The position numbers and the translations under genes were made by a program. From the NCBI GenBank assembly GCA_018398815.1, contig CM031622.1:14185313-14249312 (forward strand): a DNA stretch of 64,000 nucleotides, written 5' to 3'. Positions within the stretch are counted from its first letter, which is position 1. Every line of letters starts with the position of its first letter. The stretch comes from Conus ventricosus (Eukaryota > Mollusca > Gastropoda > Neogastropoda > Conidae). Below the pieces are notes generated by a model. It saw only the letters and a program-made list of their open reading frames with translations. It had not been told where the DNA came from and did not search any database. This document shows, one piece after another, positions 24,302-34,020 of this stretch.

Positions 24302-24383
24302 TTTCAACAGGTGCTGGCGGACATTTACAGCAGCACTCATGTGAAGAGTCTCTGGCACTCCCTACATATGGAAATGAAAGCAA
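24302..24383 (+). CDS. Candidate isolated coding exon, product not recognised
   Basis: An excellent acceptor (CTCTTCTCTCTTTCTGCAG) ends at 24301 and a donor GTATGT starts at 24384. In one frame the 82-nt exon reads FQQVLADIYSSTHVKSLWHS and continues LHMEMKA. The peptide looks protein-like (amphipathic, no low complexity), but I do not recognise a family. A second frame is also open. No partner exon was found nearby on the plus strand. It could belong to a gene interleaved with or neighbouring LACTB2, or be a chance pairing of splice-like sites. Confidence 0.3.
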
Positions 24384-24390
24384 GTATGTA

Positions 24391-24695
<305 letters not shown>

Positions 24696-24794
24696 GCAGT
24701 ATCAGGTGTGAAGCTCGATGAAAGCAAAAACAGAGGAAATCTGGCAAAGATGCAGGGGGAAAGAAACAGTTTTCCAACACAACTCAGAAGTGTT

Positions 24795-25225
24795 ATACCC
24801 CTATAATTGTTACAGTCCAATTTACTATCTTTTCTTTTGTATACTGGCAGAATAAGTCCAGTTAACCATTCTTCTGGTATGGTCCCTGTATCAAGAACTT
24901 TATTGAAAAGTTTACAATAACTTGTTTTGAGAACTGGAATGCTTTCTTTTATATATTCATTTCGTATTTTACCTATCCCACAAGCCTTTCCATTCTTAAG
25001 TTGCTGTACAGCTTTTTCAACGTCTTTGTCACTTATTGGTGCATTTAAAAATTCAAGATCATATTGCAAGTCACAGTCAATATCCCTTTCGTTCTCAACA
25101 CTATCTGGTTGAACATTCAATGATTTAGCCACAGACATATTTGTTTCAACATCTAAAAAATGGCAATACTCATTACTCTCTACATTCAGAATGTGCACAA
25201 TGTTGATACAATGCAAATGCACACT
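24795..25225 (-). mobile_element. Non-LTR retrotransposon reverse transcriptase fragment (first RT motifs only)
   Basis: A minus-strand frame contains LNAPISDKDVEKAVQQLKNG, then KACGIGKIRNEYIKE, LFNKVLDTGTIPEEWLTG and NNYRGITLLSCVGKLF. This is the N-terminal part of a LINE reverse transcriptase domain (the region leading into motif 1). Similarity stops at about 24797, before the fingers and the FADD palm motif, so the fragment cannot be active. It differs in region and probably in clade from the LINE end at 1-395. Confidence 0.85.
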
Positions 25226-26520
25226 CCATATAATTATATGTTCATGGTGCGATGTCCTTCTGTTCACATGTATGGTTGTCAGTCCACAACTGTGTGTCTG
25301 TCAAAAAGAAAATAGGATGTACAAGATGAGTGAACGGCACTCATGCTTACAAACTTTCAGCACAGTTTTTGCTTCCCTATATCAAGTTTTAATCAAACAA
25401 GATGAGAAATTACAGACGCACCAAAAGAGGACAGTGCACAGAGATTTCACTACATAAGCGACACACACCTGCAGGACACAAAAATACGTACACACAGTAT
25501 TTGTTACAACTTGCAACAATGTAAATGAAAACAAAAGATGAAGAAGAAGAAAACATAAATGAAAAAAAGCTGACCCTAGTATGCAAATGGTTAACAATTA
25601 AACAAGTTTACATGTAAAACGCACAACCTTTTTTTTTTTCTTCAAAGGCAGATATATGAAGATATTTTTTCCAGTCAACTCAATGACATCGGATAGAAGC
25701 AAATGAAGGTGGGATTAAACCATAATGAGAGGGACTAAATGGCTTACAGATGTCTACTTTGGGCCTGAAACACATTGTCCCCATGGAAACCGCCAAATTA
25801 CAATACCTGTCATATGTAAAGTTTTCTGGGTTTTTTAAAAGTAATTTATCAAATACATATGTTTTTGGTTTTTGTTTTTCTTCCGCTTAAATCAACTAAT
25901 ACATATGTGTTTTGTTGTTGTTTTTTTCCACTTAAATCAACTAAAAAAAATTCCTATACGGTGTCCGATTGACAACAAAATCATTATGTACCATAAATAA
26001 GAATATAGGTTTCTGGATTCTGGATTCGACATTATAAATAATAATTATGTACCATAATTTTGCACGCAATGTACTCTTCAATACAATTTTTGGTACAGAT
26101 GTAGGGCCATGGTTTGCTGACAAATCCATAACATTTGGTGGAGATGGCTTAAAGATGTACCCAGTTATCAAGTGAAGATGATGACTGTGAGTCATGTCAG
26201 ACCCTCGACATGTGAGAAAGGTTAAGTTATCCATCGGAAGTGCCCTGTCCTCAGCAATGCCCGGCAGCACAGGGGCACTGAAACCAGTCTACTCCTTCAA
26301 GTCACCTGACCAGGATTTCTTCAGTCTGCCTAGGGGATGTCTGCTTTCCACCGTTACCTGTAGGATGGTCTCCGAAAAGGTGGCAAGGTGAGATACCCTT
26401 CAGGCTTGCAGCGTCTCGGAGGTTCTTGCCTGTCGGACTACGTGTCAGTTGCTACCAGAAACGGTCATTTGTCTTTCATGTTAACGCTCTGTGGGATGCA
26501 CAAAAGCCTTGTAAAACACT
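25226..26520. other. No supported gene
   Basis: AT-rich sequence with short homopolymers. A minus-strand frame over 25941-26270 has no recognisable domain. A splice-like ACAG/GTAACG boundary near 26360 on the minus strand is not enough to call an exon. Confidence 0.6.
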
Positions 26521-26523
26521 GTT

Positions 26524-26622
26524 CTACTGAGCCTTGAGAGCCTGAAGTTTTACCTGCATATCTTTCATGAGCGTCCAGTTTTCTTGTTCATCCAAAAGGT
26601 CACCACACAAAACTGAACATAC
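26524..26622 (-). CDS. LACTB2: Tentative last coding exon of LACTB2
   Basis: On the minus strand an acceptor (TTTTTTTTAAACCAGAACAG) precedes an open frame reading VCSVLCGDLLDEQENWTLM and KDMQVKLQALKAQ, then TAG at 26526-26524. The phase (0) is what an exon following the 27717-27494 exon chain could use, and LACTB2 proteins end in a short poorly conserved tail with a late Trp. The similarity is weak, and the exon that should carry the preceding helical C-terminal segment was not found between 26.6 and 27.5 kb, so this is only a candidate. Confidence 0.25.
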   Translation of the reverse strand, partial: VCSVLCGDLLDEQENWTLMKDMQVKLQALKAQ

Positions 26623-26929
26623 CTGTTCTGGTTTAAAAAAAACAATTGCTGAAAGATAACTTTGTAGGTTTTTCTTTTTTAGGGTGGGGAGGGGGGCTTC
26701 AGGTGAATATGGATGGCACAGCATCTTTTTCTTTTCTCTATTTTTCTTTCATTTGGTTTTGTGTTTGAAAAATCACTGGCCTCACTTCACAGGAAACATT
26801 TCTTTTTAAACAGCATTTCCCCCCTTTGTTTTTCCTCACTTTTCAAGCAAAACATCTCTGTTCGTTCATCGTCTAAAATTCAATGGTTCACTGTTAGGGA
26901 GATTTTTTCATACACAGCCATTTTCAATC

Positions 26930-27245
26930 CTAATATCAAGATAGACACATTCCACATTCTGAGGATGATGTCTGAAGTTGACACCAGTATGCATGAGTCT
27001 GTGTTTTGTGTCGTCCATTCCACCAGCACAGGTCGGCCTACTCTTATCCAGAAGGTGGAGATCTTTTGTGCATGCTGGACCTTGCTTCAAAATCTCGTCC
27101 AAAGGACTGGGTGAGGAACTGAGTTAGCACAGATGATTAACTCTCAACAGAAATTCTCTACCAGCCTGGCCATGTCCGGTGAGATTCGAACCCTGGATCT
27201 TACAGCAAGTCGACACTATAAACACAATGCCAGCCAAGCCCTCTA
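26930..27245 (-). mobile_element. tRNA-derived SINE (minus)
   Basis: On the minus strand GGCTGGCATTGTGTTTATAG (A-box-like) is followed by GGGTTCGAATCTCACC, which contains the exact B-box core GGTTCGAATC. The body then runs toward lower coordinates, but its 3' limit is uncertain. The anticodon-stem region is not well paired, so it is a SINE head and not a tRNA gene. Confidence 0.6.
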
Positions 27246-27493
27246 GCAAAACATCAAATGAAAAACACATGAATTAAAGAAATAAGTGCAATGGAATAGG
27301 TGTTGTACATGATTGCAGTTTTTTCCCATTCATGTTTTCATGTGTCTGCTGGTTTGTTGCTAGATAGAGGGATTGCATTATTCAGTATTTGAAATCTTAA
27401 CTACATCTGTCTGAGGCCTTTTTCTTACTTGTGTGTCTATATTTAACGCTGATTAAAGTTGCCTGGGTCTGGCATCTTTTTGGTTGTACTTAC

Positions 27494-27717
27494 AACATAG
27501 ACAATTTTGACGATGTCCATAGGCTCCATGGGCTTATCCTTGTTGGCGATCAGACACTGGACTATCTGCTCTTCCCTCATCTGGCGATGGTTGATGAAGC
27601 CTTGCACTGTCTCCTGTGGACTGTCGATGACATAGCCATGGCCAGGGTAGATCAGGGCTGGATTAATCTTCAGAATGTCGTCAGGGATTTCATGTAGCTA
27701 TGGAGGTCCTCTATTAC
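27494..27717 (-). CDS. LACTB2: LACTB2 exon (metal-site YPGHG motif, C-terminal helical part), one-base frameshift
   Basis: Minus-strand exon between an acceptor (TCCATGCAG) and a good donor (GTAAGT at 27493). It opens VIEDLHSYMKSL, then DDILKINPALIYPGHGYVID, EETV-like helix residues, and ends MDIVKIVYV. Animal LACTB2 has the equivalent stretch EDLYDYMNSL...IIYPGHGPVI...REQQI...MELVKIIY. The YPGHG histidine is a conserved metal ligand of the metallo-beta-lactamase fold. KSL and DDIL are in different frames: a G is missing between them (next to 27682), making the exon 224 nt where 225 (75 codons) would be in frame. That could be a consensus error or a true inactivating change. The first 24 nt and the acceptor are repeated in the flanking minisatellite. 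Confidence 0.85.
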
Positions 27718-28300
27718 CTGCATGGACAAGTGTTGTACCTGTAGCTATGGAGGTCCTCTATTACCTGCATGGACAAGTGTTCTACATGTGGCTATGGAGG
27801 TCCTCTTATTACCTGCATGGACAAGTGTTCTCCCTATAGCTATTGAGGTCCTCTATTACCTGCATGGACAAGTGTTCTACATGTAGCTATGGAAGTTCTC
27901 TATTACCTGCATGGACAAGTGTTCTCCCTATAGCTATGGAGGTCCTCTATTACCTGCATGGACAAGTGTTCTACCTGTAGCTATGGAGGTCCTCTATTAC
28001 CTGCATGGACATGTGTTCTACATGTAGCTATGGAGATCCTTTGTCATCTGCATGGACATGTCTTCTATATGTACTATGGAGATCCTTTGTTACCTGTGTG
28101 GACATGTGGTCTCATGTAGCTATGGAGGTCTTCCCTTACCTTCATGGACATGTGTTCTGCATGTAGCTATGGAGATCTTCTATTACCTGTATGTACAGAT
28201 GTTCCACAGGTACCTATGGAGGTAATTTATTACCTGCATAGACAAGTAGTTTATGAATGGCTGTGGAGGTAATTTATTAACAGCATGGCCAAGTATTCTG
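27693..28300. repeat. 47-bp minisatellite whose unit copies the LACTB2 splice acceptor and exon start
   Basis: About 13 units of 47 bp, plus-strand form TGTAGCTATGGAGGTCCTCT, then ATTACCTGCATGGACAAGTG and TTCTACA. The first seven units are near-perfect and the rest decay away from the exon. On the minus strand each intact unit contains TCCATGCAG/GTAATAGAGGAC, the acceptor and first codons of the exon at 27717. The array is therefore an amplification of the exon's own 3' splice-site region. From 28300 to 28910 I see only intron sequence. Confidence 0.9.
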
Positions 28301-28916
28301 GTGAACTATCATTGTTCAAATAAGGGATGGAATCAATGACATGTTGCCAAACGTGACCAGATTTGTAAACAAGCAAGCAGGAGTCTAATTTCTTGTAGAC
28401 CAAATGGCTAGAGACATTTTCAGAATTAAATAAACCTGCAACATGAGTTAACTGCAAGTACCATATCAGAGTGAGCAGATGTGAGCGTAACTTCTGCTAT
28501 TTCATTTGTCTGCTGTGTATGTCCTGGCCGAAATGACCTTGGTTAAAAAAAATCAGGAATAACATCTGCTTCACGTACATCAACAACCATGTGAAGATTT
28601 ATTCAGGTGTGGACGGGCTGCTGGATAAAAAGCTGAGAAAATCAAGCCAAGTATTTGAAAAAAAAAAAAAGAGAAGAAGCCCAGCCAACAAAGAACTGAC
28701 ACAAAGAGAGGGAGGCGGCAGAAAATCCCACATGACTCGGGGCAGAAAAATCCCACATGACTCTGATGACGAGCACCACAAGGAATATTTGACGCTATCG
28801 GATAAAAAACATCTGGGCAACCAGATTTCGCCTAGCTGGAAGCCCAATTGCTACTGGAGTGCTGGCGTGGTTTTTGTTTGTTTGTTTTCAATCCTCCCTG
28901 GATACTTGGTACTTAC

Positions 28917-29019
28917 AGTAGTTGTTCCTCCCAGGATGGTGTCTCCACTGAACACAATGTTGTCCTCCAGCAGATGAAGGATGAAGTGATCTTCTGTGTG
29001 ACCTGGGTTGAACAGCACC
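28917..29019 (-). CDS. LACTB2: LACTB2 exon (PGHTEDH and FSGD metal-site motifs)
   Basis: Minus-strand exon with acceptor CTTGTCTGTTCTGCAG before 29019 and donor GTAAGT after 28917. The 103 nt give one split-codon base plus 34 codons: [39 protein letters not shown]2 of other animals has TPGHT-DH...FSGD-ILG-GTT here. The PGHT histidine and the FSGD aspartate are conserved metal ligands of the metallo-beta-lactamase fold. It ends in phase 0, matching the next exon's VIEDL start. LACTB2 is a mitochondrial single-strand endoribonuclease in vertebrates; that role here is inferred from orthology. Confidence 0.92.
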
Positions 29020-29278
29020 CTGCAGAACAGACAAGGCATCAGCACTCGTGTGTTGCTATGCGCTACATTTTACTGCTCTGCTAATGGACAGACTGACTGA
29101 CTCAGTGGTGGAATGACTGGCTCAAGGACTGAAAAACAAACCAGGTACAAGACCAGAGCACTCATAAGCTCTTTATGTTATTATTTACCATGAGTTGATG
29201 GGAACCATACCAGTGCCCAGGTATTCAAGACTGGGAGAGAGAAATATTCTGAGAGAGTGAGAGAGTGAGATAAACAGA

Positions 29279-29279
29279 T

Positions 29280-29313
<34 letters not shown>

Positions 29314-32128
29314 ACAAACTAATAAATTCCAAGGATAAGTACCGCACCGTTCCAGCAACTTACAGAGCAGCTTGGTGTTGCAATGACTGCAAGAAATATT
29401 GAATTATAAACAAAGCCTGCTCTTATGTCTTAGATTGAAGAAATAGGGGGAGATACGCATTCATATCTGCAGTGGTAGATGATTCTGCCTAACTAACAGA
29501 TTGGGTTAGTGGGGTGAAAGGGAAAAAAAAAAAAAAAAAAACTTCTCAAAAGCCTTTAGCAACTTATATTCCCAAGGGGGAGAACCCCCAAAGGAGGAAA
29601 CTCATACAAGTAAACATATAATCCTGGTCAAAAACCGATATTTTGAAACTTTTGGTGGTTTCTCCCCAGTGCCGCGGTAAAAAAATTTAAATTTTACTCC
29701 TCGCCTTTTCGTTTTAAGAAGAACAAACCCCGAAAAAGGTTGGTGTGCAAACCGTAGTATTTTGTTGAGTTTTCAAAAACCAAAAAAAAGGTGCCCTCTA
29801 AGAAACAAAAGAAAATCTAAAAAACAAACAACTACATTTCTTGTGAAAAGTAAAAAATAAAAAGATATCCCCTAAGACACAAGTGTGAGGGCCGTTCTTG
29901 GAAGAATCCGCAAGGGGCTAAAATACAACAAACTAATAAATTCCAAGGATAAGTACCCCCACCGTTCCAGCAACTTCAGAGGGACTTGGTGTTGCAATAC
30001 TGCAAAAATATTAAAATTTAAACAAAGCCTGCTCTTATGTCTTAGATTGAAGAAATAGGGGGGGATACGCATTCTATCTGCAGTGGGTAGTGTTTTTCCC
30101 AACAACAGTATGTGTTGAGTGGGTGAAAAGGGAAAAAAAAAAAAAAAAAGTTTCAAAATGAACTTCAGCAGCTTATTATCTCCCAAGGGGGGGACTCCTC
30201 CAAAAGGGAGGGAAATCACTAACAATAACTCCTGGTCATATACCGATATTTCGAAATTGGGTGGTTTCTCCTCAGTGACCGCGGAAAGGGGTAATTTGAC
30301 TCCTCTGCCTTTTCATTTTTTAAGAAGAATCAATCCCAAAAAAGGGGTTGGGTGTGCAATCCCGGTATTTTTGTTGAGTTTTCAAAAAACCAAACCCAAA
30401 AGGGTCCCATCTAAGAAGCAAAAGAAAATCAAAAAGAGAAAAACAAGCCACTTTTTCTTGTGAAAAGTAGAAAATATAAAAAAATATCCTCTAAGACACA
30501 AGTGCTGAGGGCCAGTTCTTACACACCAACCTTTTCTGGGATTGCATTCTTCTTAAAACTGAAAAGGCAGAGGATCAAATTACCACTTTCCGCGGTCACT
30601 GAGGAGAAACCACCAAGTTTCGAAATATCGGTATATGACCAGGAGTTATATGTTAGTGAGTTTCCCTCCCTATTGGAGGATGTCTCCCCTTGGAGAATAT
30701 AAGCTTGCTGAAGGCTCATTTTGAGAAGCTTTTTTTTTTTTTTTTCCCATTCACCCACTCAAGCACATACTGTTAGTTAGGCAGAATCATCTACCACTGC
30801 AGATATGAATGCGTATCTCCCCCTATTTCTTCAATCTAAGACATAAGAGCAGGCTTTGTGTTTAATCAATATTCTTGCAGTCATTGCAACACCAAGCTGC
30901 TCTGTAAGTTGCTGGAACGGTGCGGTACTTATCCCTTGGAATTTATTAGTTTGTTGTATTTTAGTCCCTTGCGGATTCATTCCAAGAACTGGCCCTCAGC
31001 ACTTGTGTCTTAGAGGATATCTTTTTATATTTTCTACTTTTCACAAGAAAATGTAGCTTGTTTTGCTCTTTTATGATTTTCTTTTGCTTCTTAGATGGCA
31101 CCTTTGGTTGGTTTTTTGAAAACTCAACAAACATACTACGGTTAAATTGCACACCAACCTTTTCTGGGATTGGGATTCTTCTAAAACTGAAAAGGCAGAG
31201 GGAGTCAAATTTCCACTTTCCGCGGTCACTGAGGAGAAACCACCAAGTTTCGAAATATCGGTATATGACCAGGAGTTAAATGTTACTTGTTATGAGTTTC
31301 CCTCCCTATTGGAGGATGTCTCCCCCTTGGAGAATATAAGCTTGCTGAAGGCTCATTTTGAGAAGTTTTTTTTTTTTTTTTTTTTCCCATTCACCCACTC
31401 AAGCACATACTGTTAGTTAGCAGAATCATCTACCACTGCAGATATGAATGCGTATCTCCCCCTATTTCTTCAATCTAAGACATAAGAGCAGGCTTTGTTA
31501 TAATTCAATATTTTTGCAGTCATTGCAACACCAAGCTGCTCTGTAAGTTGCTGGAATGGTGCGGTACTTATCCTTGGAATTTATTAGTTTGTTGTATTTT
31601 AGTCCCTTGCGGATTCATTCCAAGAACTGGCCCTCAGCACTTGTGTCTTAGAGGATATCTTTTTATATTTTCTACTTTTCACAAGAAAATGTAGCTTGTT
31701 TTGCTTTTTATGATTTTCTTTTGCTTCTTAGATGGCACCTTGGTTGGTTTTTTGAAAACTCAACAAACATACTACGGTATTGCACACCAACCTTTTCTGG
31801 GATTGCATTCTTCTTAAAACTGAAAAGGCAGAGGAGTCAAATTACCACTTTCGCGGTCACTGAGGAGAACCACCAAGTTTCGAAATATCGGTATATGACC
31901 AGGAGTTATATGTTAGTGAGTTTCCCTCCCTATGGAGGATGTCTCCCCCTTGGAGAATATAAGCTTGCTGAAGGCTCATTTGAGAAGCTTTTTTTTTTTT
32001 TTTTTTCCCATTCACCCACTCAAGCACATACTGTTAGTTAGGCAGAATCATCTACCACTGCGATATGAATGCGTATCTCCCCCTATTCTTCAATCTAAGA
32101 CATAAGAGCAGGCTTTGTTTATAATTCA

Positions 32129-32160
<32 letters not shown>
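29279..32160. mobile_element. Array of about five 600-bp units in head-to-head inverted orientation
   Basis: Units at about 29315-29920 and 29920-30515 run in one orientation, and those at 30520-30960, 30960-31600 and 31600-32130 in the opposite one, so the block is a large imperfect palindrome. Unit landmarks are CCAAGGATAAGTACCGC, AATTATAAACAAAGCCTGCT, CAGCAAGCTTATATTCTCC, GTTGAGTTTTCAAAAAACC and GTGCTGAGGGCCAGTTCTTG. Both outer edges are TA repeats. A diverged single unit lies at 3830-4610. No transposase domain was recognised. The first two units carry many more small indels than the others. Confidence 0.8.
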
Positions 32161-32167
<7 letters not shown>

Positions 32168-32209
32168 AGAGAGAGAGAAGAGAGAGAGAGAGAAAGAGAG
32201 GAGGGTTTT

Positions 32210-33600
32210 CAGATTTACATTTTCTTAGGCACTGGCCTATGGAACAAGCATACATGTTCACATGCAAGTTGAAAAATCATTCATCGGGAAAAAAACAGCG
32301 ACAAAGACGTCGGTATTTATCTTTATTACGCATCTCACACAAAAACTACCTAAATTCGTTAATAACTTTACATCTGTGAGAACTAAACAGGGATATAAAT
32401 GAAATGTACATGCCACCTATATTTCTGTGGTATACATTTTTGGCTAATATCTTAAGACCTGGACAAAGAAACAAAAATGTGCTTCATTTTCCTCCCTCGG
32501 CTTTGCAAATGGACAGTAAGTCATTCTGTTTTATGCGGTTCATGAGTCATGAGTTCTTATTTCAAAAACACCAAATCTAAGTGAACAGTCTTTTCAAAAA
32601 TGTCATGTCTAAACTGAATCTTGAATAAAAATATGCAATGTTGAATACAATAAAAAAAAAAAAACCCAAAAAAACCAATACATTTCTGTGTAATCATAAA
32701 ACTCACTAGCTTGGTATGATGGTCCCACATTTGCCATCTACAGACAACCAGCCTCTGTCAGAAAGCATATGAATGATTCTCCCTTTCCCCAACAACTTGA
32801 GTCGGCCAAACATCCAGAATCCTTTGCTGGCACAAAAATCGACACAATTTGAAACTGGATTCACTTTCCCTTTCAAACAAATTGGAAGTATTGGTTATAT
32901 GACCCATGAGGCACTTTGCAAATATCTGGGATGTAAAAGCTTTAACGAATATTAAACACATCTTTTAATGGAACAATAAGCAATGTATATCTTACCATAC
33001 AAAAAAAAATAAGAAAAAATGCTTATCCAAGCACAGAAACCTCTTCAAGTAAATAGATAAAAGCCTCACAATGAGCAATGATCGCTCTATCTAAACTCAA
33101 AATTTCAGTCACTCACACATCAAAATAGCACTTGTGAATTTTCTGAAACAACTTGGCAATTATAATTCAAAGCATTCAATCCTTATTACATAAAAACAAA
33201 GCATTCTTTGCCCCCTTAAAAGTTCTTAGAGCAAAACTTTTTTTTTTCAGCTGTCCCATCTTCTGTGCCATCTGAGTGGCAGTTGCACCCACGCCCCTCA
33301 TTCCGACACCCGTCCACAGCCACAGCCCGTCCTGCTGCAACCCCGGCACAAGCAATCCACAGGGAGCAGCAATGTCAAGTTGTTAAGAGGCAACCCACCG
33401 GAGGAGACACTGCACTGCTGCCAAGTCACTTCGGTGGTGTTCAGCGGCCCTATTCTGATCCGCATACACAGGACACCACCTACAAAGCCCTATGATGACA
33501 ATAATTGCTTAGTCTCGGAGCCGGTGTGAGTGAACTTTCCCTCCAGAGGGCGCACACGGTCCATCCAATGCAGCCCATGGACTCGCGATACGGTGCCCCA
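32210..33600. other. LACTB2 intron, no supported feature
   Basis: AT-rich sequence without recognisable exon; 33245-33500 is more GC-rich but shows no domain. I looked here on the minus strand for the missing LACTB2 exon and did not find it. Confidence 0.5.
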
Positions 33601-33614
33601 ACAGAATCAAACCA

Positions 33615-34020
33615 AGCCCCCAGATGTGGAGAGGACATTGAAACTGAGGTCATCATGGAAAGGCAGGGCGTGAATGGCCACAGATGTGGAGAGGATATTG
33701 AAACTGAGGTCCCCATGAGAGCGGGGGCCATAAAGGGCCACAGATGTGGAGAGGACATTGAAACTGAGGTCCCCATGAGGCGGGGCCCATAAAGGGGCCA
33801 CAGATTGGGGAGGACACTGAAATGAGGTCACCATGACAGCAGGGCATGAAGGGCCACAGATGTGGAGGACATTAAAACTGAGGTCACATGAGAGCGGGGA
33901 ATGAAGGGCCCAGATGTGAGAGGGACATTGAAAATGAGGTCACCTGAGAGCAGGGCATGAAGGGCCACAGATGTGGGAGGCATTTGAAAATGAGGTCCCA
34001 TGACAGCAGGGCATGAGGGT
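33615..34020. repeat. 60-bp minisatellite, about seven units
   Basis: The unit is CCACAGATGTGGAGAGGACA, then TTGAAACTGAGGTCCCCATG and AGAGCAGGGCATGAAGGG. The first three units are clean; later ones contain indels. As 60 is a multiple of three, the clean units translate into a 20-residue repeat on either strand, but there is no sign of a real gene. Confidence 0.85.
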
